Positions 1 to 9,502 of a DNA stretch of 64,000 nucleotides are shown in pieces. A model generated the notes under the pieces. It was given only the letters and a program-made list of their open reading frames with translations. It did no database searches and was not told where the DNA came from. Positions within the stretch are counted from its first letter, which is position 1; the number at the start of each line of letters is the position of its first letter. Source of the stretch: JAIRVZ01 sp031553415 (GTDB lineage Bacteria; Bacteroidota; Bacteroidia; Bacteroidales; Azobacteroidaceae); the NCBI GenBank assembly GCA_031553415.1, contig JAVBLO010000013.1:1-64000 (forward strand), given 5' to 3'. Position numbers and translations under genes: made by a program.

Positions 1-582
1 CAACAACACCAATACCTGATTGGTTGTTGATTTTCCCGTATAATATCCGGCCGGCACTTGTCCTTTGTAGTTCGGCGGAAGGATAATATGCTTTCCACCT
101 TTGCCTTTATCGGGGCCGGGCATTCCGATATCCATGACCCATAATTGGTTCATATCGTTCACCGCCGACATAATGGGGCCTGCGGGAACTTCCATTACAA
201 TGGGGCCATTACTCAGGTCGAGCGGAAGCCCAGCATAACGGGTATCCGAATTAGGTGTAAAAACGATCTGAGCCGGAGCGCCGTCCATGATAGCGAACGT
301 TTGGTTGGGAACACAACCTGCAGTTAAATTTCCATCCCATGTAGCCAGAATAGATACCGTTGGATAAAAAAAGCGATAGGTCTGGATAGCACGGTTCAGG
401 TCGGCTTCATCGTATGCTTTCTGAATGGTTGCATCTGTCGGGTAACCATTTACAAATTCATACACGGATGTTTCGTCCGTTTTTTGTACTGCCGGTTGTT
501 TTTGTTGATTGTTGCAGGATGCCATCAACATAGGAATTGCTAAAAGCAATAATCCTGTTCTGAAATTTTTCATTGTTGTCAT
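1..582 (-). CDS. DUF1254 domain lipoprotein, C-terminus cut by window edge
   Basis: Reading from ATG at 582 (second in-frame ATG at 573) the frame is open for 194 codons to the window edge, so the C-terminal part is missing. The N-terminus is a lipoprotein signal with lipobox LMASC followed by NNQQ. The body contains the conserved stretch of DUF1254 proteins, including FTPNSDTRYAGLPLDLS and LWVMDIGMPGPDKG. Family members are exported proteins of unknown activity, commonly with a C-terminal DUF1214 domain that would lie outside the window. The outer-membrane barrel gene at 644-1459 lies 61 bases upstream on the same strand, so the two probably form one transcript. The function is not known; family membership is fairly sure. 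Confidence 0.85.
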   Translation of the reverse strand, partial: MTTMKNFRTGLLLLAIPMLMASCNNQQKQPAVQKTDETSVYEFVNGYPTDATIQKAYDEADLNRAIQTYRFFYPTVSILATWDGNLTAGCVPNQTFAIMDGAPAQIVFTPNSDTRYAGLPLDLSNGPIVMEVPAGPIMSAVNDMNQLWVMDIGMPGPDKGKGGKHIILPPNYKGQVPAGYYTGKSTTNQVLVLL

Positions 583-643
583 ACAATTTATTTTTTATAT
601 TATTGGAACTTTATATAAACAATTCAATATTTAAAATTGTTTT

Positions 644-1459
644 CTATTGCGTAAAAATTACCTGCAACTGTGCGATGACCATCCATCGTCCTACGCCTCC
701 GGGAGCAACAGTATTATAAAACCCTTGTATGGCAGGGCTGTAGTAAAATTTACCCATTTTAAAGGTTTTCCCCAATCCTCCACCTACAGGGACAGTCCAT
801 TTATTGTCCATGTCGGCTAACCAATTGGCGGTAATGGTGGCGTTGCTTTCCATGTACCAGCCTTTTGGGAAATTGTAATAAGCCACGTATTGTGCGCTGA
901 ACATGTTTACTTTATTGATACCTGTGCCTCCCAACGACCAGAAGTTCTGTGCCACTACACCTCCTGAGAAAGTGTTTCCGTTATAATAAAGCAAAGCCGC
1001 AGGCCCCATGCTCAAACGATTACTGCCCAGTTCGGATGCGGTGCGTGTAGGAATCTGCAGGGTGGGTCCCAAGCCCCAGACCCATGGGCTTTTGGGCGGC
1101 GCTGCCGGACGAATGAAAGCATTGAACAGGATGTTTCCCAATCCGGAAACCTTGCTGCCTCCGGGTTGTAAGGCGGGCAACCATTGGTAAGGTATAATGG
1201 TATAGGTATTTATCTTCACCTTTCCTAAGGTAAACGGCAGCACGGGCTGAACGGTAAACGAGTTGGCATTACCTTCACCCACCGGAAGTGTGATGTTTTG
1301 CAGGAAAACGCTCTTGAATCCGCTCATGGGGTTCTGTTTTTCTTTGGTTACTTCTTCCAGGGAAAGTTCTTTCTTCGAATTTGTATCAAATTCCTGGGCA
1401 TAGCCTTGAATACAAAGCAAAATGAAGATAGACAGTATGACGAAACATTTAGTTTTCAT
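644..1459 (-). CDS. Outer-membrane beta-barrel protein (MetA-pathway/neuromedin U-like annotation family)
   Basis: 271 residues with a clear signal peptide (hydrophobic 5-18, cleavage about GYAQ). The mature part has alternating aromatic strands, a GLGPTLQIPT segment and a C-terminal strand ending in QVIFTQ, as in barrels often annotated as transporters or neuromedin U-like proteins. These barrels are frequent neighbours of DUF1254 proteins, as here (61 bases to 582). I infer a role as an outer-membrane channel or lipid/aromatic transport component; no substrate can be read from the sequence. Start chosen at the ATG beginning the signal peptide. Confidence 0.7.
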   Translation of the reverse strand: MKTKCFVILSIFILLCIQGYAQEFDTNSKKELSLEEVTKEKQNPMSGFKSVFLQNITLPVGEGNANSFTVQPVLPFTLGKVKINTYTIIPYQWLPALQPGGSKVSGLGNILFNAFIRPAAPPKSPWVWGLGPTLQIPTRTASELGSNRLSMGPAALLYYNGNTFSGGVVAQNFWSLGGTGINKVNMFSAQYVAYYNFPKGWYMESNATITANWLADMDNKWTVPVGGGLGKTFKMGKFYYSPAIQGFYNTVAPGGVGRWMVIAQLQVIFTQ

Positions 1460-1576
1460 TTGTTTGTCTTAATTTCATTGTTATATGATTTTAAAGTTCT
1501 TATTCGGTCTGATTCCAATTTGAAAATATCCGGTTGATTTCTTTTATCAAAGTTCCACTCCACCTTACTCACAATT

Positions 1577-2566
1577 TTACCCTATTAAATTTATTATTTC
1601 TTTCTGCTTCCTGAAAAATTCGACTCGTTGTATTTCTCCTGCTTTGGAAATCATGGTAGAGTATCTTTTCAATGATTCAATCCAGTTTTTCTGCATTTGG
1701 CAAACTTTTGGATTGTTAAAACTGAATACATCAACAAAGTAGGAGTATTGCAGCGAATATTCGAAATCGGGGGATTCGAAATGGGTATAGGACGCATCCA
1801 ACCTAACATCCAACAAATACATTGAAACTTCCATACAAGAACCGAAAGTCCCGGTTGCTGCAATATTTTCCAAATCAGACAAACCTTCTGACAACTCTTT
1901 TTTGAGTTGAGACAACTCTTCTTTAGAAATCAATTTCCTGTAATAAAAATAGTTGATGTCTTCCACTATTGAATGAAATATGTTGCGTTCCAAAATCAAA
2001 TGGTTTCTTGGGATGGAAAGACATTTATTTAATATATCTTGTTCTTTCTCATGAATGTCAGGAGACATAGTAAAGTCAGAAAACCGAAATTCAGGATTTA
2101 ATCCAAAAGAGAGATATGCTCTCTTATAATGCCGGAACAAAGCTAACTTTGGATAAAGTAAAATAAAATAATAAGGTAAGTGACCTAATGCACTACGGAT
2201 GGTAACTTGAGGGTATTTCAACAAATTACTGAGCATCTCTGAAAATGCGCATAGTCTCCTTACATATTCTTCCATATATCTGGATGAAGCATGAAAAGTA
2301 CTGATATCAGTAAAGGCCCATTTGTTAGTATCCAGAATCATGCTTTCCTCGACAATCTTATCTAATGAAAAACCCAGTCTCCGGGATAATTTTGCGGCTT
2401 CTTCAAAAGAAAACATGATATCTCCCCTGAGTCTCCTGTAAGCAGCCTCTTTATTTAATGAAATCACATCTATTAAAACAGATGCCAATGTTTCATTTCT
2501 TTGCAAATGCTCTCGCATTACACGAATTAACCTTTCAATTAGATTATTCATAGTTCTATTGATCAT
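1577..2566 (-). CDS. Helix-turn-helix regulator, Bacteroidota type
   Basis: 329 residues. Residues about 25-72 form an N-terminal helix-turn-helix (LNKEAAYRRLRGDIMFSFEE, then KLSRRLGF), as in cro/BetR-like DNA-binding heads. The remaining 250 residues are alpha-helical with no recognised ligand domain and are rich in Tyr, Phe and Leu. A second ATG at 2551 (MNNLIERL) is an equally good start. It lies 117 bases upstream of the barrel gene at 644-1459 on the same strand, so it could control that gene and the DUF1254 gene. The DNA-binding head is fairly clear; its target is inference. Confidence 0.6.
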   Translation of the reverse strand: MINRTMNNLIERLIRVMREHLQRNETLASVLIDVISLNKEAAYRRLRGDIMFSFEEAAKLSRRLGFSLDKIVEESMILDTNKWAFTDISTFHASSRYMEEYVRRLCAFSEMLSNLLKYPQVTIRSALGHLPYYFILLYPKLALFRHYKRAYLSFGLNPEFRFSDFTMSPDIHEKEQDILNKCLSIPRNHLILERNIFHSIVEDINYFYYRKLISKEELSQLKKELSEGLSDLENIAATGTFGSCMEVSMYLLDVRLDASYTHFESPDFEYSLQYSYFVDVFSFNNPKVCQMQKNWIESLKRYSTMISKAGEIQRVEFFRKQKEIINLIG

Positions 2567-2598
2567 AACGCAAATGGAGATTGCCTCAAAAACTATTT

Positions 2599-2698
2599 AG
2601 CCACGCATTACACGCATTAGCACAAATTACTTTATTTTATTTTAATAATCAATAGAATAAGAAAATTGCAATCCTTTAATCCGTGTAATTTGTGGCCT
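2599..2698. repeat. Intergenic word hairpin 1 (CCACGcATTACACG type)
   Basis: The left arm contains two tandem copies of a CACGCATTA-like word (2601-2620). The right arm (2679-2698) is its imperfect complement, about 16 of 20 bases. The two are separated by 58 AT-rich bases. The same word family recurs at 9977-10035 and 39895-39960. It sits between the genes starting at 2566 and ending at 2807, so it may also act as a transcript end. Confidence 0.6.
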
Positions 2699-2806
2699 TT
2701 TAAGACGACCTTGTTATCCATAAAACAAATCTCATAATTAAATGTTCAAAATAATTGCAATATAATAAAGTGTTTGTTATTATGGTTTTGATCCATTATT
2801 AACGAT

Positions 2807-3340
2807 TTATTCAGAATATGCAGAATAAATATCTGTTGTGTTTTCATCCCTGAAGTTTTGGTCTAACGAAAATTTTTCAGATTGATTGTGAAGATCAATT
2901 TTATTCAATATAAAACTCTCATTCAAATAGAATTGACTCTTATCTTGAATAATCAACCGGTAAAATCCCGGAAGCCATTCCTTCATCTCCACGATAATGT
3001 GTAATGTAGGAACAGTAAAAATGGATAATTCATATACTGCTTCAACATATTGATTGAAGATTCTTATTTCAATATCATCATGACTTTCATCAAAGAATTC
3101 TATATCCAAAACATAGTTTTCAATAAATGAAATGTTTATTCTGAAGTATTTACTTTGGTTATTCTCTTTTTGTGTGATACATTGTTGATTTATATTTATC
3201 CATTTCTGCTTATTTCTGAATTCTGAATCCTGCTTTCTTTTCGAAACTAAGAGATCAGAAAAAAAATTAATTATTTTATTCTTCATTTTAGTTAATATAC
3301 TTAAAATAGTTATTTCTATTTTCCTGATGAGGCCTATCAT
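2807..3340 (-). CDS. Hypothetical protein with possible DUF3244-like beta-sandwich
   Basis: 177 residues, very AT-rich, not recognised with confidence. Residues 1-30 are basic and hydrophobic but give no convincing signal peptide. Residues about 65-135 alternate beta strands, with a WLPGFYRLIIQD segment that resembles the LpnGtYtI strand of small DUF3244 immunoglobulin-like domains from Bacteroidales. It follows the DUF3108-like gene by 55 bases on the same strand and could be the last member of that row. Function unknown. The unusual composition suggests a poorly conserved accessory gene. Confidence 0.4.
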   Translation of the reverse strand: MIGLIRKIEITILSILTKMKNKIINFFSDLLVSKRKQDSEFRNKQKWININQQCITQKENNQSKYFRINISFIENYVLDIEFFDESHDDIEIRIFNQYVEAVYELSIFTVPTLHIIVEMKEWLPGFYRLIIQDKSQFYLNESFILNKIDLHNQSEKFSLDQNFRDENTTDIYSAYSE

Positions 3341-3395
3341 TGTCTAATGACATATCTCTGAGTGTTTTATCTATTCAAAGATTAAAAGGAAGCAA

Positions 3396-4115
3396 TCATT
3401 CTTCACCTGTTTTCAACATTGTTAATACGCTGTAATTTTGCAAATTACCCTTTTTATCGTAGGTTTCCGAACGGATAATTCCGGCATTTACAGCATACCA
3501 TTCGACTCCTTTATATGCTGTCTTTTTTTTATTTTCTGTTATGGTGAAATTAAATGTCACTTTTGCTGCATCAAATGTTCCGGCGGGTGTTGTTATCTTT
3601 TCATTTTTCTCATATTGCCGGCCAAACACATCAATGTGTGCAAAAATCTTTTTATCTTTTTTAGATTGGATCGTAAATTTGCCTCCACTCATTTTAAAAT
3701 CTCCATTGTTATAATCCGAAAAATCATCTCCAAACGAATCCGGATAATCTAAAAAATCGCCTACAAGTTCAGTATCTTTTTCCAACATTTTAATGGCATC
3801 AGGAGATAAAATCCTGTTTGACATAGTCATATAAAATGTTCCGTCATCACATCTTGCATTCAAAATTCCACTATCAATCAAACTATCCTTGCTGTTTATT
3901 ATTGTGAAAACAATTTCTATATTGCTTCCATCTACGGTTTGATACATTTTATTAACCATATAGGTCATTGTACTCAAAAGATTTCCTTTGGCATCATAAT
4001 TTTTGGTGACCAAAACAGTTCCTTTATCTGAAGGGAAAAAATACATACAGTCGTCTTGTGCCATTAACACAATAGACAAAACAATAAACGTAAATACAAA
4101 AAATAACGTTTTCAT
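3396..4115 (-). CDS. Exported DUF3108/TapB-like protein
   Basis: 239 residues with a signal peptide (1-19, cleavage at LMAQ). The body has the pattern MTYMVNKMY, ITTPAGTFDAAKVTF and GVEWYAVNAGIIRSETYD seen in Bacteroidota proteins annotated as DUF3108 or TapB family, which are predicted periplasmic beta-barrel-like folds. The length is typical. It is 49 bases downstream of the W-GPW repeat gene and probably co-transcribed with it. The molecular role is not established; envelope localisation is inferred from the signal peptide and neighbours. Confidence 0.6.
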   Translation of the reverse strand: MKTLFFVFTFIVLSIVLMAQDDCMYFFPSDKGTVLVTKNYDAKGNLLSTMTYMVNKMYQTVDGSNIEIVFTIINSKDSLIDSGILNARCDDGTFYMTMSNRILSPDAIKMLEKDTELVGDFLDYPDSFGDDFSDYNNGDFKMSGGKFTIQSKKDKKIFAHIDVFGRQYEKNEKITTPAGTFDAAKVTFNFTITENKKKTAYKGVEWYAVNAGIIRSETYDKKGNLQNYSVLTMLKTGEE

Positions 4116-4164
4116 AACTTTGGGAATTAATTAATTTATTGATTTTATTATTAAGTTGTAATGG

Positions 4165-6363
4165 TTATCGGTGATTATTTCGAAGGCCTCTGAATTCCCT
4201 TCCTTTCTCTTGGAAACGCTGGAAATGCTGCATCTGTATTTGTCCACGTTGACGGGATTCGGCAGATTGATTCAGGTAATTCGTTACATTTGAATGTGAC
4301 GGAAGCGTTTGAACATTCGAACCGGAAAGTTGGTTCTGGTTTGGAGAGTTTGTCCGCATCCATGTCCCATTCTGGCTTTTACGATAAACATGACCGTCAT
4401 GTCCGGCGTATATGTTGTTATCCGTATGAGCAACCGTACCATTCCTTCCGTGAGTAACCACTCCCTGGTTCCCCCTGGATGTTTGGTAAACAAATGAAGT
4501 TCCGCCGGCAGTAGTTACATGCGCCGATCGCGCCCATTGATATCCGTTGCTTACAGCAGAATGTCCCCATTGGGAATAAGCATTATAACCTTGCGAGGTA
4601 TGACTGTAAGTTCCTGTCCAGGGGTTGTAGGTATTGGCAGCAGTCCTGCCTCCATACCAACCTTGAACACTTGCCGAACGGCCGTATCTTCCCGTTGCAG
4701 GGTTGTACCATGCGGAAGTACCGGCGGCTCCATAAGGTCCGTAAACTGCCCGTCCTCCTACAAAACCGCCCATCCACGGATTGTAAACGACTCCGGCTCC
4801 ATACGTGCAGGGCCAGGGACGATAAACAGGATAAAATACTCCCGGGGGATAATAAATGTAAGGGGGATAATACCACCCCGTACCGTAAACAATAACAGAT
4901 TCCATTATTGCTCCTATTGCTACTCCCATCACGAAAACGCCGAAATAACCGCTTGTAGTGCTGCATTCAACCGTTGTTACAGTCGGATTGGTTTGTGTGA
5001 CATAAATAACATTGTATACCGGAGAACCCGGGGGAATTGTATAGATTACGGAAGGTACGGAATCGGCGGTTTTCCATGGGCCGTTCGGAGAGGTTGATAC
5101 AAACCATACAGCCTGAAAACAAAGATAATACAGATCCCCCACTTTTATTATCTTATTTTGTGTATTGACGGCATATTCCATTGAGGTGCCCTGAATCGGT
5201 TCGAATTTAGGATTCCCGTCATAAACCACTTTTACGCTAGCTTCTGCTTCTGCACGATTTACAACGACTGTAGTTGGTATCTGGGCAAGTATCACAGCAT
5301 CAGAAGCTTCCACAGTTCCGGGAACAGAAGCCAATACATTGGCTTTAGGCGAATCTTTGGGGATTCTGGCGAAATCAGACGGCAAATCGTTTCCCGCATA
5401 ACTCCATGGGCCTCCGAATGATTTTGCCCGGAACCATCTTCCTGAGAGGAGGATGTAATATTCGCTCCTGGCCTGTTCAATAAAAATATCGTTATCTGTG
5501 TTCGTAACATACAACAAGTCTGTGCCGGGAATTTTGGCATAAAGCGGAGCGCCTTTTGTCAGGATCAATTCGGCCGGGACACTGCTGAAAAAGACAGCCG
5601 GAACATCGGTTGCAGCAGGCGGAGGAATAAATTTCTTAACATCATCGAAATTCTGACCGGAGGGTAACGAGAACATATCGCCAGGCAATGACCGGGCTTG
5701 AACCCAGGGGCCTTTCAATCCGCCTGCTGTCAGCCACACATCGTTAGCCAACAAAAAATATTGTTTGTCTGATTTATTGTAAAACAAATCCCAATTGGTA
5801 TTCACGACAAACTCAAGATTGGTATTATCAATGGGAGAAAATACTGGATTCCCGTCCACAATCAATAAAATAGCTTGGCTTGCACTATAAAAAACCGGAG
5901 GCGGATCGTTTTTAACTTTTACACCTGTGTTTTTTATCTTTTTTGAATCAAGATCGGCCATGATACGGTCTACAGAAAGACTTTCCGATTCTTTAGGCAT
6001 CAAGCCGAGAAAAATTTTCTTCATCGATTTTGCACTTTCAGCGTCCAAAGACTGGAATCTCACATCCGTATAATTGATATTATGCAAAAAAGTAGTCCGG
6101 ATATCCTTATCTGTTTTTGTATCACAAGTGAAGGAGGCCACACCGAGTACTTCTTCTCCGTTTTTCGGAGTGAAACTGAAAGCCATGCGTCCGCTTAACT
6201 TTTTATAATTATCCCACTTGTCTATCTGAGGTTGATAGTAAACGATGGTTGCTTGTTGGTCAGAAACCGTACGCGGCCATCCAATATCCTGATTTGCATC
6301 ATTTTGCGCTCCGAGAAAGAACGTCGAAAAGATGAATATAGTAAGAATTAATACGATTTTCAT
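4165..6363 (-). CDS. Exported protein with three W-GPW repeats and Tyr/Gly-rich tail
   Basis: 732 residues with a signal peptide (1-19, FFLGAQ). Residues about 150-455 carry three repeats of roughly 95 residues, each with an NTNxDxF or NTQNKI segment, a Y-x-L strand, a W, and a final GPW (WLTAGGLKGPW, WFRAKSFGGPW, WFVSTSPNGPW). A hydrophobic Gly-rich stretch follows (about 475-500), then a tail rich in Tyr, Gly, Trp and Asn to about residue 700. Such proteins are often labelled carbohydrate-binding family V/XII, but no binding activity is demonstrated by this sequence. It lies 65 bases after the Omp85-like barrel, suggesting a shared envelope function. Confidence 0.6.
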   Translation of the reverse strand: MKIVLILTIFIFSTFFLGAQNDANQDIGWPRTVSDQQATIVYYQPQIDKWDNYKKLSGRMAFSFTPKNGEEVLGVASFTCDTKTDKDIRTTFLHNINYTDVRFQSLDAESAKSMKKIFLGLMPKESESLSVDRIMADLDSKKIKNTGVKVKNDPPPVFYSASQAILLIVDGNPVFSPIDNTNLEFVVNTNWDLFYNKSDKQYFLLANDVWLTAGGLKGPWVQARSLPGDMFSLPSGQNFDDVKKFIPPPAATDVPAVFFSSVPAELILTKGAPLYAKIPGTDLLYVTNTDNDIFIEQARSEYYILLSGRWFRAKSFGGPWSYAGNDLPSDFARIPKDSPKANVLASVPGTVEASDAVILAQIPTTVVVNRAEAEASVKVVYDGNPKFEPIQGTSMEYAVNTQNKIIKVGDLYYLCFQAVWFVSTSPNGPWKTADSVPSVIYTIPPGSPVYNVIYVTQTNPTVTTVECSTTSGYFGVFVMGVAIGAIMESVIVYGTGWYYPPYIYYPPGVFYPVYRPWPCTYGAGVVYNPWMGGFVGGRAVYGPYGAAGTSAWYNPATGRYGRSASVQGWYGGRTAANTYNPWTGTYSHTSQGYNAYSQWGHSAVSNGYQWARSAHVTTAGGTSFVYQTSRGNQGVVTHGRNGTVAHTDNNIYAGHDGHVYRKSQNGTWMRTNSPNQNQLSGSNVQTLPSHSNVTNYLNQSAESRQRGQIQMQHFQRFQEKGREFRGLRNNHR

Positions 6364-6428
6364 ATATGATTATTTTAAAATTTACGAATATTTAAAGAAC
6401 CTATTATTTTATTTATTGATTACAAAAC

Positions 6429-7493
6429 TCAAAATGCTTCTCCTATCCTGAAATAAAGACCCCAATCATTTTTGCCAAGCGCAGCATCCACTCCGATATT
6501 CATTTTATATCTTGGCAATACCCTGTATCTCAGTCCAATACCTCCTCCTGGTAATAATGGACTTGTATAACCGGGACTATGGGCTATTGCCAACCCGAAG
6601 AAGCCCACAGCCCCCCATTTCTTATAAAAGTTCCAGCGGAATTCCGATTGTACGGCATAAATTTGGTTTCCACGAAACTCTCCCTGAGAGTAGCCACGGA
6701 TATCTTTATTTCCCACATAACTTTGCGCCACAAAAGGCACATCATTCCCAACTGCGGTATTCAATGCCAACCGGGAGGCCAATACCATATCATACCTTAG
6801 TGAATGATAATAATTGACAAACAAGCCGAGTTTATTGAATGTACTGTCATTGGAAAGCCATGTCGGAAAATTTTTGTAAAAAAATACAGCCAGCAGCCCT
6901 TTCGTTGGAAAATTCTGATCATCTTTCGAATCATACATAATACTGGAACCAATGGCATTTTGATAACTATCTGTGTTTTCCACACTGAATTCAGGATCAT
7001 CAAAAGTCAAATGAGACTTGTAGTATTGTCCGCTGATTCCTACATAAAACCGGTCATAGACACGCATTGACTGATCAATAAAAAAGATACCTCCATGGGT
7101 GTTGTAAGGTATTTTTATCTGATCGGTACCCAATGTTTTGTATGTTTGAAAGTTCGAGTTAAAATAACCGCCAACCAATGTCAGCCGGAACCGGTCGTCT
7201 TTGAAAAACATACGGGCATTTGCGAATGCAATCCAATCTTTTTTACTTGTATAATCCCCACTAATCGAAAATTCGGAAGCGGGGGTTTGCATATTTTCCT
7301 GATCCAGATAAAGCATCAGCATCACAGTACCACCTCCGCCAAATCCCCTTGAACGGTCGAAACACAAATCAGGAATAGCGGCAACACCTGGTTTTCTATG
7401 CGTCTTCAGGGTATCAGTATCTTCTGCATAAACAGTAGAAATAGAAAAAATATACAGACATAACAGGAAAAAACGGTTTTTCAATTGTTTCAT
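6429..7493 (-). CDS. POTRA-less Omp85/BamA-type outer-membrane barrel
   Basis: Start set at ATG 7493, which begins a good signal peptide (MKQLKNRFF to VYAED); the longer reading from 7559 would bury it. The mature protein is about 330 residues and is all barrel. It contains the Omp85 loop-6 signature (DIRGYSQGEFRGN, the VRGY/F motif) and a terminal GLRYR strand pair, and ends in an aromatic residue. There are no POTRA repeats before the barrel, unlike BamA or TamA, so it resembles short D15-like surface-antigen barrels. I infer an outer-membrane pore or insertion role coupled to its neighbours. Family call is good; function open. Confidence 0.75.
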   Translation of the reverse strand: MKQLKNRFFLLCLYIFSISTVYAEDTDTLKTHRKPGVAAIPDLCFDRSRGFGGGGTVMLMLYLDQENMQTPASEFSISGDYTSKKDWIAFANARMFFKDDRFRLTLVGGYFNSNFQTYKTLGTDQIKIPYNTHGGIFFIDQSMRVYDRFYVGISGQYYKSHLTFDDPEFSVENTDSYQNAIGSSIMYDSKDDQNFPTKGLLAVFFYKNFPTWLSNDSTFNKLGLFVNYYHSLRYDMVLASRLALNTAVGNDVPFVAQSYVGNKDIRGYSQGEFRGNQIYAVQSEFRWNFYKKWGAVGFFGLAIAHSPGYTSPLLPGGGIGLRYRVLPRYKMNIGVDAALGKNDWGLYFRIGEAF

Positions 7494-7594
7494 ATACAGG
7501 TCTTTTATATATAAACAGGACTCTAATTTCAATATTATCAAAGGATAAGAGCCTGGCACTGGTTGAAAGCTATCAGGCTCTCCTTGGTGTCAGA

Positions 7595-8215
7595 TCACCT
7601 GATAGCCCATCCTACAGAAATTCCAAAGTTTAACGTACGTATGTTTCTATGCTCTGTTTCCCAAAAAGTGTAGGAGTTAAAATTGAGGTTGTAAGCTGCT
7701 TTCAAGGTGATTCCAATAGGTTTATTTTTGAACTGGTATCTCAATCCTATTTCGGGAGTCATCAGGAATGCCCACTGGCTGTCATATATTTCTATATCCT
7801 GAACCAAAACCTCTTCAGTGATGTAGTTGACACCCAGTCCCAGTCCGGCATAAGGTTCTATCTGTCCATCCGTTTTGAAATGGTAATATCCTCCCACTTG
7901 TATGGGAGCTTGCGTGCTGTAGTTATAAGATGCAGCTGTAATTGCCATATCATGTTCCATGTGCCAGGTATGGTGGGACATATTTTCATGATAGGAGTTA
8001 TATCCGAATTTGAAACCAACGGAAACTGCATCTGTCACAAAGACATTTCCGGAAAAATATCCACCCCGTAAACTTGCTGAGGAAATGTAATCAGAAAAAC
8101 TTCCGACAGGAATTCCTATTTCCCATCCTACGTTATAATACTGTTTGGTTTGAGCCTGTAAACCGGCAAATATGCTTAGTCCTAACGTAATCAGACATAC
8201 TATATATTTTTTCAT
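7595..8215 (-). CDS. Small outer-membrane beta-barrel protein
   Basis: 206 residues with a signal peptide (1-21, GLQAQ). The sequence alternates amphipathic strands with glycine turns, including VGGYYHFKTDGQIEPYAGLGLG, and a terminal strand ending ISVGWAIR. The length and pattern fit the OMP_b-brl group of 8-stranded barrels. It is 28 bases from the upstream DUF4136 gene and 101 from the next gene, within the TetR-headed row. No ligand can be assigned. Confidence 0.65.
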   Translation of the reverse strand: MKKYIVCLITLGLSIFAGLQAQTKQYYNVGWEIGIPVGSFSDYISSASLRGGYFSGNVFVTDAVSVGFKFGYNSYHENMSHHTWHMEHDMAITAASYNYSTQAPIQVGGYYHFKTDGQIEPYAGLGLGVNYITEEVLVQDIEIYDSQWAFLMTPEIGLRYQFKNKPIGITLKAAYNLNFNSYTFWETEHRNIRTLNFGISVGWAIR

Positions 8216-8243
8216 GTTACTGTTTTTTTTATGTTAATACTCA

Positions 8244-8876
8244 TTATTTATTCTGGAAAGGAATTGTTTGTGAAAAACACTCTGAGATAGCGGAGCTTAC
8301 CTCAGCATCCGTATGATCGCCTGTGACTAATCCTCTGACAATACCTGTCCAAAGTGCCGGCTTCATTATCTCTGATTGGCTCTTCAAATCAAACATGTCC
8401 ATCGTAACCGTTCCGGCGCTATATCCTCCCACTACTACAGGATAAGGATAGGGATAATAAGGAAAATAACCACAATCCCAGAAATACCAATCGCAATAGT
8501 CGTACCACCACCAGGGATAGCTGACTATTACTGTCGTGCTTTCCATCAGCGTGATGATGACACCCAAATCAGCGTTGTTACCTTCTTGGTAAGTATAACC
8601 AAGGTCAGCAACATTACTTTTAACATCGTTGTATAATTTTTGAAGTTCCGGGCGGGATGAAGCTTTCACTTTCTGAACACTGTTGTTGTCTATTATCACA
8701 ATGTCTTCATATACGCTGAATGTACTATAATCCCCAAAATCCGCGGATTCATCATAAACGGTTATGGTAACTAATTGTTCTGTTACATAGTCGTCATAAT
8801 CCGGATAATTTTCGCAAGAAGCGAAAAATAAAACTGAAAACAGGGTGTATAACCCAAGTTTGATTTTAATGTTCAT
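8244..8876 (-). CDS. DUF4136 lipoprotein
   Basis: 210 residues. The signal ends in a lipobox FFASC with the lipidated Cys at 21. The DUF4136 pattern is present: D-FGDYSTFSV, then a helix with LQKLYNDVKSNVADLGYTY and NADLGVIITL, and a late Met/Trp-rich segment. A very aromatic insert (WWWYDYCDWYFWDCGYFPYYPYPYP region, residues about 122-147) is unusual. The gene is 26 bases from the TetR gene upstream and 28 from the barrel downstream, so the three are almost certainly one transcript. Role unknown; a periplasmic lipoprotein partner of the barrel is an inference. Confidence 0.75.
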   Translation of the reverse strand: MNIKIKLGLYTLFSVLFFASCENYPDYDDYVTEQLVTITVYDESADFGDYSTFSVYEDIVIIDNNSVQKVKASSRPELQKLYNDVKSNVADLGYTYQEGNNADLGVIITLMESTTVIVSYPWWWYDYCDWYFWDCGYFPYYPYPYPVVVGGYSAGTVTMDMFDLKSQSEIMKPALWTGIVRGLVTGDHTDAEVSSAISECFSQTIPFQNK

Positions 8877-8902
8877 AAAATTTCATTTTAATTGTTAATA
8901 AA

Positions 8903-9502
8903 TTATTTGGTTTCAAACATATCGGCAATCAGGTCGGCAGTTTCATGCATTCTGACCAAATACGAGTAACTATCGTCATCACCATACAATTTGCAGATAT
9001 AATAATTACGTAATTGTGAACTCAAAGAGTGTGTTAACAAGTAAGATACCTGATGTGAATTGCAAGGAATCATTTTTCCGAGCTGTTGTAACTCGTCAAA
9101 AACAGGAATCTTGAGATTAACTTTCATCTCATGCGCAATTAATGAGAATTTGTCTACTTCTGAATTTTTGAATACTTCATTGCCAACTATATATAATAAC
9201 TGCTGAATATTTGAGCCCCATAATTCGGGAAGATTATTAATATAGGCATGAAGTATTTCCCTCAAAGAATGATTATGGGACATGAGTTTATATCTTTCTA
9301 TTACAGGCTCTATATTGAGATGAGCTTCTTTCCAGACTTCCAGAATCTCATACATGAGTTCTTTTTTCCCGACATAATGATTGTAAAATGAACTCTCTTT
9401 AATTCCTACAGCATTGCATATATCACGAATGGAAGCTCCTGAATATCCATGTTTTGCAAATAGCATTACAGCTTGATCGAATATGGACTGTTTAGTACTC
9501 AT
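8903..9502 (-). CDS. TetR/AcrR family transcriptional repressor
   Basis: Start set at ATG 9502 (MSTKQSIFDQ); the upstream extension to 9553 has no domain. The N-terminal helix-turn-helix is typical: AVMLFAKHGYSGASIRDICN, then KESSFYNHYVGKKELMYEIL. The C-terminal 130 residues are the helical ligand/dimer domain without recognisable specificity. It is the first gene of a same-strand row reaching at least to 3396 (gaps of 26, 28, 101, 65 and 49 bases), so it likely autoregulates an envelope operon. A perfect 12-bp palindrome at 9701-9712 upstream is a candidate operator. Confidence 0.85.
   Translation of the reverse strand: MSTKQSIFDQAVMLFAKHGYSGASIRDICNAVGIKESSFYNHYVGKKELMYEILEVWKEAHLNIEPVIERYKLMSHNHSLREILHAYINNLPELWGSNIQQLLYIVGNEVFKNSEVDKFSLIAHEMKVNLKIPVFDELQQLGKMIPCNSHQVSYLLTHSLSSQLRNYYICKLYGDDDSYSYLVRMHETADLIADMFETK

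Noticed and set aside
4519..5097. 192-codon open frame on the plus strand
   Set aside because: It lies wholly antisense to the W-GPW repeat protein, has no domain pattern, and is an effect of the Tyr/Gly-rich codons on the other strand.
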